DNA of 64,000 nucleotides from NCBI GenBank assembly GCA_030761205.1, contig JAULJL010000047.1, forward strand, positions 379,501 to 443,500, read 5' to 3'. Every line of letters begins with the position of its first letter. Positions within the stretch are counted from its first letter, which is position 1. Below are positions 12,863-24,480 of the stretch, one piece after another. The translations under genes and the position numbers were made by a program. This DNA comes from Fremontodendron californicum (lineage: Eukaryota > Streptophyta > Magnoliopsida > Malvales > Malvaceae). The notes beneath the pieces were generated by a model. That model saw nothing but the letters and a program-made list of their open reading frames with translations. It did no database searches and was not told the origin of the DNA.

Positions 12863-15672
12863 GTATTACAATTACATAGATATATCTAATATGTAATTGT
12901 AATATATCTATGTAATTATATATTGTAATTGTAATGTAGATTTGTGTCATACATTGTAATATATCTATGTAATTGTAATATATTACAATTACATAGATAT
13001 ATTACAATTACATCGATAGATTATTACAATTACATAAATATATTACAATTACATGTATATATTACAATTACATAGATATATTACAATTACATAGATATAT
13101 TACATAGATACATTACAATTACATAGATATATTACAATTACATAAATACATGTAATATATCTATGTAATATATTACAATTACATAAATATATAGATATAT
13201 TACATAGATATATTTTTGTAATATAATAGTAATTATAGTATATCTATGTAATATATATCTATGTAATTGTAATATATCTATGTAATATATCTATTGTATG
13301 TAATTGTAATATATTTATGTAACTGTAATATATCTATGTAATATATCTATTGTATCTATGTAATATATCTAAGTAATTGTAATAGATATAATACAATTAC
13401 ATAGATTTATTACAATTACATAGATATATTACAATTACATATATATATATATATATATATATTACACTTAAATAGATATATTACAATTACATAGATATAT
13501 TATTACAATTACATAGATATATTACAATATCATAGATATATTACATTTACATAGATATATATTACAATTACATAAATATATCTATGTAATTGTAATATAT
13601 CTATGTAATTTTAATATATCTATGTAATTGTAATATATATGCAATTGTAATATATTTATGTAATGTATCTATGTAATATATCTATGTAATTGTAATATAT
13701 CTATGTAATTGTAATGTATCTATATAATATATCTATAAAATTGTAATATATATATATATGTAATTGTAATATATTTATGTAATTATATTACATAGATATA
13801 TTACATGGATATATTACAATTACATAGATATATTATTACAATTACATAGATGTATTACAATTACAAAGATATATTACAATTACATATATATATATATATA
13901 TTACAATTTCACAGACATATTACAATTGCATAGATATATATTACAATTACATAGATACATTACAATTACACAAATATATTATCTATGTAATTGTAATATA
14001 TTTAAGTAATTGTAATTGTAATTGTAATATATATATCTATGTAATTCTAATGTATCCATGTAATTGTAATATATCTATGTAATTGTAATATATATATATA
14101 TATATCCATTGTATCTATGTAATTCTAATAGATCAATGTAATTCGAAAACATTATATGTTACATGTATTTTAATATATCTATGTAATTGTTATATATCTA
14201 TGTAATTGTAATAGTATATCTTTGTAATAAATACATTAGAATTACTCAAAACATTAGATAATTTAATTACATAGATATATATTACAATTACAATTACATA
14301 GATACTTTACAATTACATAGATATATTAAAATTACATAAATATATTACAATTACATAGATATATTACACATTCATATATTATTATATGTAATATATCTAT
14401 GTAATATATCTATTGTATGTAATTGTAATATATTTATGTAATTGTAATTGTAATATATCTATGTAATTATATAGATACATTGTAATATATCTATGTAATA
14501 TATCTATGTAATTATAATATGTTTTCGAATTACATTGACATATTAGAATTACATGGATACATTGGATATATATATTACAATTACATAGATATACTACAGT
14601 TACATAGATATATTACAATTACATAGATATATTACATATATACATTACAATTACATAGATATATATTACAATTACATAGATATATTACATAGATACATTA
14701 CATAAATATATTACAATTACATAGATATTATAATTACATAGATATATTAGAATTACGTAGATATATTACAATTACATAGATATATTACATAGTTACATTA
14801 CAATTACATAGATATATTTATGTAATTGTAATATATCTATGTAATATATTATTAAAATTACAATTGCAATTACATAAATATATTACAATTACATAGATAT
14901 ATTAGATATATATTACAATTACATATATATATATATATATATATTACAATTATATAAATAATTATGTAATTGTAATATATATATATATATATATGTAATT
15001 GTAATATCTATGTATGTAATATATATATCTATGTAATTCTAATATATCTAAGTAATTGTAATATATCTATGTAATTATATATGAATATATTAGAATTACA
15101 TAGATATCTATGTAATATAATTGTACTACATAAATATATTTATCTATGGATATATATGTATGTAATATATCTATGTAATTGAAATATATTTATGTAATTG
15201 TAATTGTAATAATTACATAGATATATTACATAGATATTACAATTACATAGATGTATTACAATTACATAGATGTATTTCAATTACATTGATATATTACGAT
15301 TACATAGATAAATGTTACAATTACATAGACATATTATAATTACATAGATATATTACAATTACATTGATATATTAGAATTACATAGATACATTACAATTAC
15401 AAAGATATATGGCAATTACATAGATATATTACATAGATACATTGGATATATTACAATTATATATTATAATTACAATTACAATTACATAGATATATTTCAT
15501 AGATATTACAATTACATAGATATATTACAGTAATTGTAATTGTAATATATCTATGTAATGTATCTAATTGTAATAAATATATTTATGTAATTGTAATACA
15601 TCTATGTAATATATCTATGTAATTGTAATATAACATATATATATTTATTAATATATGTATTACAATTACATA
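12863..15672. repeat. AT-rich satellite
   Basis: Both orientations occur, with TA runs near 13440-13465, 14090-14105 and 14925-14940. The block at about 14085-14200 (with ATTCGAAAACATTATAT) is a diverged direct copy of about 12075-12150 and an inverted relative of about 265-310 and 14515-14570, so the array has a higher-order segmental structure. It supplies the insertion site of the Mutator-like element: the target duplication GATATGTTA is itself satellite sequence. No gene is seen. Confidence 0.9.
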
Positions 15673-15681
15673 GATATGTTA
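15673..15681. repeat. 9-bp target site duplication, left
   Basis: GATATGTTA stands immediately before the element and is repeated at 20244-20252 immediately after it. Nine bases is the length made by Mutator-family transposases. Confidence 0.93.
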
Positions 15682-16113
15682 GGTTTTTTTATTGAGATAT
15701 AGCCAAAAAAAATACTAAAATACCGTTATTTTTGGATTAATTCCCAAAATCCCTTTTTTTTTTCTAGCTGGGAAATCGCCATCCCCCATGGCGATTTCCC
15801 AGCGTTAAAATTTCAAAAATTGTAAAAAACACCAAAGGAAATCGCCATGGGGGGTGGCGATTTCCCTTGGTGTATTTTGCAAATTTTGCAAATTTAACCA
15901 AGGGAAATCGCCACCCCCCATGGCGATTTCCCTTGGTTAAATTTGCAAAATTTGCAAATTTGATGACGGGAAATCGCCATAGGGGGTGGCGATTTCGCTT
16001 CATGTATAATTTTTTTTTTTAAATTAATAAACAAAAATTAATTTTATTTTTTAATTTGATAATTTTATTTTTTAATTTTAAAAATTATAAATTAAATTAA
16101 AATATATTTTTTT
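15682..16113 (+). repeat. Left TIR with four 66-bp-spaced hairpins
   Basis: The TIR pairs with 19812-20243. After the outer 80 or so bases it holds four hairpins centred near 15785, 15851, 15917 and 15983, an exact 66-bp period. Each has the stem GGGAAATCGCCA / TGGCGATTTCCC around a run of C or G. The C-loop and G-loop forms alternate, so neighbours are inverted relative to each other. The inner part, from about 16015, is AT-rich. The minus-strand open frame at 15764-16003 is an artefact of these modules. Confidence 0.92.
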
Positions 16114-16240
16114 TATAATTAAAAAAAAATCGTAAGGTATATTTTATGATTTTTAATATTATGATTTTTTTTTAAATTTTGTTAAAATATTAAAACAAAT
16201 TAGATAAAACCAAAAAAAAATTTTAATTTGAATTTGAAAG

Positions 16241-16268
16241 AAGGCAACGGTCATATGACCGTTGCCTT
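16241..16268. promoter_or_regulatory. Perfect 28-bp palindrome with paired AACGGTCA cores
   Basis: AAGGCAACGGTCAT is followed at once by its exact reverse complement. Each arm contains AACGGTCA, which fits the core of the plant mitosis-specific activator (MSA) element bound by MYB3R proteins. It lies 60 bp upstream of the TATA box of the PMD gene and is followed by a C-rich tract (16269-16318) that could form a G-quadruplex or i-motif. Regulatory function is inferred. Confidence 0.6.
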
Positions 16269-16327
16269 CCGTCCCCCGTCCCCCCACCCCCCCCCACACC
16301 CCCACCCCCCCACACACCATTTTTCTC

Positions 16328-16335
16328 TATAAATA
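16328..16335 (+). promoter_or_regulatory. TATA box of the PMD gene
   Basis: TATAAATA sits 109 bp before the proposed start codon at 16444, downstream of the C-rich tract and upstream of a pyrimidine-rich leader (CCTCCCTCCC, then CTTTCTACC). This is a normal plant core promoter layout. Confidence 0.7.
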
Positions 16336-16443
16336 CCTCCCTCCCTTCCTTCATTTTTTCATTCTTCTTTCAACAATTACATCTCTTTCTACCAAAAAAA
16401 TTTCTTTCTACAACATTTTTTTTTTCTACAACAATATTTAGAA

Positions 16444-19137
16444 ATGGCTTCATCATCACTATTAAGGTTACAAGAAAATCACATATCGGAGGTTATATTT
16501 AACGAGGTATACATTTTTAGTTATTTTTTATTGATTAGAATTTTGTAAATTTATAGTTTTATAGTTTTATAATTTTTATAATTTTTATATTTTTAATGTT
16601 ATAATATTCAATTATAGTTTTATCATTTATTAATTACTATTTTTATTATTTCATAATTATATAATTATTTATTTTTTATATTGTTTAATTTTTTATTATT
16701 ATAGTTATTTAATTTGTTAATTATTTTTGTTTTTTCATTTTATAGTTTTATATAATTTTAATTTTTATATTATAATGGTCTTTTTATTATTATATAGAAT
16801 AATAATTTTTTAATTATTACTGTTTTTTTATTTTATAGTTTTATATAATTATAAATTTTATATTATATTATTGTGTATTATTATAGTTTTATAATTGTTT
16901 AATTAATATTATTTTTTTCATTTTATAGTTTTATATAATTTTAAATTTTATATTATATTATATTATTATTGTTTTATAATTTTGTAATTATTATTGTCTT
17001 TTAATTTTAATTTTATAGTTATTTATTTATTATATAATTGAATTATTTAATAATTATATAAAAAAATTGAAATTTTTTATTATTATTGTTTTGTTATTTT
17101 ATAGTTTTATAGTTTTATTTATTAATTTTTAATTGTTATAGTTTTATAATATATTAATTTTTATTATTATAACAGGAAACTCGTCGCGTGTTACGTTCGA
17201 GGAAATTTACATTGGAGGACCCGTATCCATCTATTATCGACCACTTAAGAAGAGCCGGATTTTATCACGCAAGTCAAATTCGACGATTTTTGATACAATC
17301 CGACTTAATCAGTGCGTTGGTCGAACGATGGAGAGCCGAGACGCACACTTTTCATTTTCCATGTGGTGAATGCACGGTAACTCTCAAAGATGTTGCGCTG
17401 CAACTTGACTTCAGATCCATGGCGATGCAGTTACAGGCGGAAGCCTGCTAGATTGGAATGAAGTGTGTCAAGATCTATTGGGCTCGGTACCTCCAGATGA
17501 GTATGTATCTGGCTCAACAGTGAGACTAACTTGGTTGAAATCGTTTCAAAATCTTCCATTACATGCAACCGAACAACAGATACAATATGCTTACGTTTGA
17601 TTGGAGGATTACTGATGCCTGACAAATCGAGCAGTCGGGTACATTTAATGTATCTTCCATTGCTACGTGATTTAGAGCATGCGGCAAATTATAGTTGGGG
17701 TTCTGCGTGTTTGGCGGTTTTGTATTGAGAACTTTGCCGGGCTACAGTTCCAAAAAGCCATGACATAGGTGGATGTTTAGTGCTTCTACAATCATGAGCT
17801 TGGTATCGGCTACCATTTCTTGCTCCGCGCGTGGATATTTCGGCTGTATACCCCCTTGCAAGCAAGTAATAATCTTTACTATTTTATTAATTTTGTACGA
17901 ACTTGTATTTTTATAGGTCATTAAGATATTATATGCATTTTAATAGGTGGAGTAGGAGTACGAGTAGAGATTTTACAGAGACTCCGAGCGATCTTGAAAG
18001 TATAAGAGTACGACTAGGTCGACTAGGATATGATAAGGTAAATATTTTGATTGTTACATTGAAGTTTTTTTTTATTTAATCCATATGAAACTAATAATTT
18101 GTAATAATTATTCGCAGTTTCTGTGGATGCCATATTTCTCGCGTGAAATTATGGCATGCCTCCCATCGGATGCCTACAATAATTTCAATATATTGAAAGC
18201 AAACACAGCATTGATATGCTTTTCATATGTAGAGTGGCACCAAACTGACCGGGTGTTGCGACAATTTGGGATGCAACAACCAATTCCTGCAGCCCCGGTG
18301 AACCTTGATAAGCTTCACAAGGTCGACATGCGTGGTCGTAATGATGAATTCTGGTCTGCGAAGCATGAACATTGGATCCAATGGTGGAATATACGTTTTC
18401 AACGAATTCCGACAGGTTACCCGATTGTTGGTAATAATTTCAACCCATCTGCTGATTACATAAGATGGTATAGAAATGAAGGTCGGCCTTTCGTTTGTCC
18501 ACCGTCGATGTATGAGGATGTTAGGAGTATGCCATTTACCGGACAAACTTCAGCTCCAGTCCCTCCTACACAGGATATGGATGCTCCTAGACAGGATATG
18601 GATGCTCCTAGACCTCGCCGACAACGTGGGCGAACGCGTCAACCGACCTCATCGGAGTTCACAGCACCGAGGATGTCATTTGATCATCCTGAACCTGAAC
18701 GGGATCATGGAGTACCATCCAGTCATCGTTATTCCGTAAGTCACCCCGGATATGACGTTGATGAGTGTTACCGACCATGACCGCCAAGAACGAGGTTAGA
18801 TGACCAGCTCCCCATCCTAAGTCCAAGTTCAGCATATCTAACATCAATGTATCAGTTTGGAACCCCTTCGTCAGCATTTGATGGTACATCATTTATGGGT
18901 GCATCTAGTAGTCAGGTTCCCGTTATGGGTGAACTAGGTGTTGGCTCATCCAGCAGTGGGTTTCAAATTTTTGATACGGAAGAAATGACTGATGACATAC
19001 AACCAGAACCAATGGCGGTTATAGCAAGAGGTCGTGGTGGACCGCGAATACGTGCCACTAACGAGGTTGAACGACGGGTGCAACCACCACGCACTAGAAG
19101 AGCTCGACACTGTTGCTCTACACCACGCAATAATTAG
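16444..19137 (+). pseudogene. Plant mobile domain (PMD, MAIN-like) protein, decayed
   Basis: I read four exons: 16444-16506, 17176-17865, 17947-18037 and 18118-19137, all with GT/AG introns, about 620 codons in total. Exon 1 encodes MASSSLLRLQENHISEV. Exon 2 has the PMD signature: an ISALVERWRAETHTFHFPCG block, then TVTLKDVALQL, then GGLLMPDKSSSRVHL with LEHAANYSWGSACLAVLY. Exon 4 has VEWHQTDRVLRQFGMQQPIP and the ...YIRWYR... block, followed by a proline/arginine-rich tail (RPRRQRGRTRQP, GRGGPRIR). Breaks: a frameshift near 17405-17425, another near 17590-17605, and in-frame TGA codons at 17726, 17795 and 18778. In each stop, CGA or TGG is the likely earlier codon. PMD proteins are nuclear. 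MAIN and MAIL1 of Arabidopsis act in transposon silencing, but the role of transposon-borne copies is unknown. The start is chosen because it gives a short exon spliced in phase to the PMD exon. Confidence 0.9.
16507..17175 (+). other. First intron of the PMD pseudogene
   Basis: This 669-bp, T-rich, very AT-rich stretch begins GTATAC and ends TATAACAG. It is phase 0. I see no other gene in it. Confidence 0.75.
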
Positions 19138-19811
19138 AATAATTGTAATGTGTTTTAAATTTCTAATATATAAATTTATATGTTTTGCATTTCATGTTAA
19201 TTATTTTAAATTTGTTCGAAAATTAATTGTTATATTTTATTTTAATTTATATCTTAATGTTGTTATTTAATTTTAATATAATAATCCAAATTACATGATA
19301 AGTTGATTTTCTTTTTTTCATTTTAATTTAATTTTCTTTTTAAATTTTAATAAGAAATAAAATTTTAATCATAAATTAAATTAAAATTATTTTATCAAAT
19401 ATCCAGTTTTAAACTGTAACAATCTATACTATTATTAAAAACAATGATTAAATTGATGTCACGAGTTAATCGAATACCAACTCAAAAAAAATAATCAAAT
19501 TAAAAAAATTATTTTACGATACCAACTTAAAAATAACTTCTTTATTTAAAAAAGTGACTCGATAAATTTCTTTAAAAAAAAAATTTATTTACATTTTACA
19601 TCATTAAATTATTTTTGATATAAATTAAATTTTCCTTTTTATAATATTACAAAATTATAAAAAATACAATTTTTGATATAAAAATTTAATAAAAAAATAT
19701 AATCTTCTTTTTAAATTTTAATAAGAAATATATTTTTATTTTTTATAAAATTGTAATAATAAATTAAATTACATTTTTAATATATATTTAAAAAATAAAT
19801 AACCAAACCTA
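19138..19811 (+). other. AT-rich 3' flank of the PMD gene inside the element
   Basis: After the stop of the PMD frame at 19135-19137 lies AT-rich DNA with TTTTAATTTAATTTT-like runs and no recognisable gene. A polyadenylation site is likely somewhere here (AATAAAAT-like at about 19355), but I cannot fix it. Confidence 0.6.
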
Positions 19812-20243
19812 TAAAAAAAATATTTTAATTTAATTTATAATTTTTAAAATTAAAAAATAAATTTATCAAATTAAAAAATAAATTTAATTTTTGTTTATTA
19901 ATTTAAAAAAATATATATACATGAAGGGAAATCGCCACCCCCCATGGCGATTTCCCTTCATAAAATTTGCAAATTTTGCAAATTTAACCAAGGGAAATCG
20001 CCATGGGGGGTGGCGATTTCCCTTGGTTAATTTTGCAAAATTTGTAAAATACACCAAGGGAAACCGCCACCCCCATGGCGATTTCCCTTAGTGTTTTTTA
20101 CAAATTTTGAAATTTTAACGCTGGGAAATCGCCATGGGGGATGGCGATTTCCAAGCTAGAAAAAAAAAGCGTATTTTGGGAATTAATCTGAAAACAACGG
20201 TAGTTTGGTATTTTTTTTTTGGCTATATCTCAATAAAAAAACC
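19812..20243 (-). repeat. Right TIR with four 66-bp-spaced hairpins
   Basis: This is the inverted partner of 15682-16113. Hairpins are centred near 19941, 20007, 20072 and 20139, with the same 66-bp period and the same alternation of C and G loops. One arm at about 20059-20070 has a substitution (AAACCGCC in place of AAATCGCC) and the outermost hairpin ends CCAAGC instead of CCCAGC, so the stems have begun to decay. The plus-strand frame at 19891-20091 is an artefact of the repeat. Confidence 0.92.
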
Positions 20244-20252
20244 GATATGTTA
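20244..20252. repeat. 9-bp target site duplication, right
   Basis: GATATGTTA, identical to 15673-15681. Confidence 0.93.
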
Positions 20253-23200
20253 CATATATTACATAGATATACTACATAAATATATTACAATTACATAGAT
20301 ATATTACATAAATATATTACAGTTACATAGATATATTACAATTACAAAGATATACTACATAAATATATTACAATTACATATATATTACAATTACATAGAT
20401 ATATTACAATTACATAAATACATTACAACTAATATATTACATAGATACATTACAATTACATAGATATATTAAAATTACATACATATATTACAATTACATA
20501 GATATTACAATTACATAGATATATTATACATAGATATATTACAATTATATATATCTATGTAATACTATCTTTGTAATTGTAATATATATCTATGTAATTG
20601 TAATATATTTATGTAATTGTAATATATCTATGTAACTGTAATATATCTATTTTGTAATATATTTGTTTTTAGTAATTAGAATTACATAGATATATTACAA
20701 TTATATAAATATATTATTACAATTACGTAGATATATTACACATTCATATATTATACATAAATATATTATAGTTACATAGATATATTAAAATTACATAGAT
20801 ATATTACACATTCATATATTCTACATAGATATATTACAATTACATAGATACAATTACATAAATAAATTAGACTTGCATAGATATATATTACAATTACATA
20901 GATATATTACAAATACATAAATATATTACAATTACATAGATATATATTACAATTACAATTACATAGATATATTACATAGTTATACATAATTACATAAATA
21001 GATATACTACAGTTACATAGATATATTACAGTTACTGAAAATATTAGATATTACATGTATACATTACAATTACTGAAAACATTAGATATTACATGTATAT
21101 ATTCCATAGATACATTAGATATATTACAATTACATAGATATATAAAAATTGCATAGATATATTACATATATTACAATCACATAATTACAATTACATAGAT
21201 ATATTATAATTACATAGATATATTACATAAATATATATTACAATTACATAAGTATATTACAGTTACATAGATATATTATACATAGATATATATTAAAATT
21301 ACATAGATATACTGTAATATATCTTACAATTACATAGATATATATTAATGTAATTGTAATATATCTATGTATATATCAATTTAATATACATGTAATATCT
21401 AATGTTTTCAGTAATTATAATGTATACATGTAATATCTAATATTTTCAGTAATTATAATATATCTATATAATTGTAATATATCTATGTAATTGTAATATA
21501 TCTATGTAATATATCTATGTAATTGTAATCTATGTAATATATCCATCGTCTAGGTAGAATTTAAGAAGTGTTTCTTCGCTTTCGAATTTGCATAATATTC
21601 CTCTAAATCGAATAATTTTCCTTCGTAAACAACAATTTTTCAGGATCCTCCAACGTCTAGGCAGGATAATCAATATTTGTAATATATTTATGGAATTGTA
21701 ATATATCTATGTAATTATAATGTATCTATGTAATTGTAATATATCTATGTAATTGTAACATTTTCTTTAATAATATATATATATGTAATTGCAATGTATG
21801 TATTTATATTAAATATATTTATGTAATTCTAATATTCATTTCCTACATAGATATAGTACAATACATGTAACATCTATGCAATTGTAATGTATATAATATA
21901 ATATATTACATGTATCTATGTAATTGTAATTGCATAGTTGTAATATAAGAATATATTGAAATAGATCTATTAATAATATATCTATGTAAGTGTTATATAT
22001 TACAATTATTTCTCTTTTCCATCTATGTAATATATCTATGTAATTGTAATGTATCTATGTAATTGTAATATATTTACGTAATATATCTATGTAATATTAC
22101 GTAGATATATTACATAAATATATTACAATTACATATATTATTACAATTACATAGATATTATTACAATTACATAGATATATATTACAATTACATGAATACA
22201 TCTATGTAATATTACAATTACAATTACATAAATATATTACAATTACATAGATATATTACAATTACATATTTTTGTAATTACATAGTTATATTACAATTAC
22301 ATAGATATATTACAATTACACATTAGATATATTAAAATACTTGTAATTGAAATATATCTATGCAATTGTAATACATCTATGTAATTGTAATATATCTATT
22401 TCTATGTAATATTACAATAGATATGTAATTGTAATATATTACATAGATATATATTACAATTACATAGATATATTACAATTACATAAATAATATAATACAT
22501 AGATATATTTATTAATATTTATATTACAATTATATAGATATATTACAATTGCATATATTTATTATAATTGTATTACTATTACATAGATATATTACATAGA
22601 CATATATAATTACGTAAACCCTATAATGATATCTATGTAATTCTATGTAATATATTTGTGTAATTTTAACATATTACAATTACATTAGATATACTATTAC
22701 AATTACATAGATATACTATTTCAATTACATAGATATATTACATAAATATATTTACAATTACATAGATATATTACAAATACATAGATATATGACATAGATA
22801 CATTACATAAATATATTACAATTACATAGATATATTAGAATTACACAGATATATTACAATTACATAGATATATTACAATTACATAAATATATTAGAATTA
22901 CATAGATATTTACAATTACATAAATATATTTACAATTACATAGATATCTAATAACATAGATATATTACATACATTACAATCACATAATTACAATTACATA
23001 GATATATTTCAATTACATAGATTTATTACTATTACATAGATATATTACAATTATATAGATATATTACATATATTACATAAATATATGTATATATTACAAT
23101 TACAATTACAAAAATATATAATTACAAAAATATATTACAATTACAAAAATATATTACAATTACATAGATATATTATAATACACAAATATATTACAATTAC

Positions 23201-24480
23201 ATAGATATATTAGAATTACATAGACATATTATAATTACATAGATATATTACAATTGCATAAATATATTACAATAACATAGATATATTACAATTACATAAA
23301 TATATTACAATTACATAGATATATTACAATTACAGAAAACATTAGAGTTACATATCTATTGCAATATATTACAATTACAACTACATAGATATATTACAAT
23401 GTATTACACAAATATATTACAATTACTTAAATATATTACAATTACATAGATATATTACATAAGTATATGACAATTACATATATATATATTTCAATTACAT
23501 AGATATATTTCATAAATATATTACAATTACATAGATATATTACAAATACAAACATATATTATAGTTAAATAGATATATTACAATTACATAGATATATTAC
23601 AATTACATTGATGTATTACAATTACATAGATATATAACAATTACATAAATATATTACAATTACATAGATATATTACAATTACATAGATATATTACAATTG
23701 CATTGATATATATTTCAATTACATATATATCTATATAATTGTAATAATATATGAATATAATAGATATATTACAGTTACATAGATATATTACAATTACGTA
23801 GATATTACAATTACATAGATGTACTACAGTTACTTAGATAAATTACAATTCCACAAATATATTACAATTACATAAATATATTACAATAACATAGATATAT
23901 TATAATTACATAAATATATTACAATTACATAAATATATTACAATTACATAGATATATTACAATTACATATATTATTACAATTACATAGATATATTATTAC
24001 AATTACATACATATATTTATGTAGTACTATTATATTACATAGTTATCTATATAATATATCTATGTAATTGTAATGTATCTATGTAATTGTGATATGTCTA
24101 TGTAATTGTAATATATATCTATGCAATTGTAATTATAATATATCTAATGTGTAACTGTAATAAATATATTTATGTAATATATCTATGTAATATTACATAG
24201 ATACATTATTAATTGTAGTATATTTATGTAATTGTAATATATTTATGTAATTGTAATATCTATGTAATTGTAAAGTATCTATGTAATATATCTATGTAAT
24301 TGTATATTACAATTACATATCTATGTAATTGTAAATATATCTATGTAATTGCAATATATCTATGTAATTGTAATATATCTATGTAATTATAATATATTTA
24401 AGTAATTGTAATATATTTGTGTAATACATTGTAATATATCTATGTAATTGTAATATATCTATGTAAATGTAGTATATCTA
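20253..24480. repeat. AT-rich satellite with one small unique island
   Basis: Both orientations occur. Variants with TTACTGAAAACATTAGATATTA recur at 21025-21100. The end of the stretch, about 24370-24480, is homologous, inverted, to 9292-9420, next to the matching CACTA ends. Apart from the island at 21545-21672 I see nothing else. Confidence 0.9.
21545..21672. other. Unassigned 128-bp non-satellite island
   Basis: Both ends of the island carry a near-identical motif: CCATCGTCTAGGTAG at the left and CCAACGTCTAGGCAG at the right. The interior (TTTCTTCGCTTTCGAATTTG, then ATTTTTCAGGATCC) looks like the end of a plant intron running into an exon: a pyrimidine-poor AT-rich stretch, then TTTTTCAG. 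It may be a captured gene or transposase fragment. I could not place it in a family. Confidence 0.45.

Larger units (their letters stand above)
15682..20243 (+). mobile_element. Mutator-like element with long TIRs carrying a PMD gene
   Basis: The element is 4,562 bp. Both ends begin GGTTTTTTTATTGAGATATA, the terminal inverted repeats run about 430 bp, and a perfect 9-bp duplication flanks it. It contains one decayed plant mobile domain gene and no recognisable MURA-type transposase, so it is non-autonomous as it stands. Known background: PMD proteins (MAIN/MAIL family) are found both as host genes and inside Mutator-like and gypsy elements of plants. The flanks are satellite on both sides, so it inserted into the array. 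TIR divergence, including small indels, and the broken gene suggest it is not recent. Alternative view: a Pack-MULE that captured a host PMD gene. The PMD gene sits squarely between the TIRs with its own promoter, which fits either view. Confidence 0.92.

Noticed and set aside
15764..16003. 79-residue open frame with GNRHPPWRFP repeats, and a similar frame at 19891-20091
   Set aside because: It is made by the 66-bp hairpin modules of the TIR, whose period is a multiple of three.
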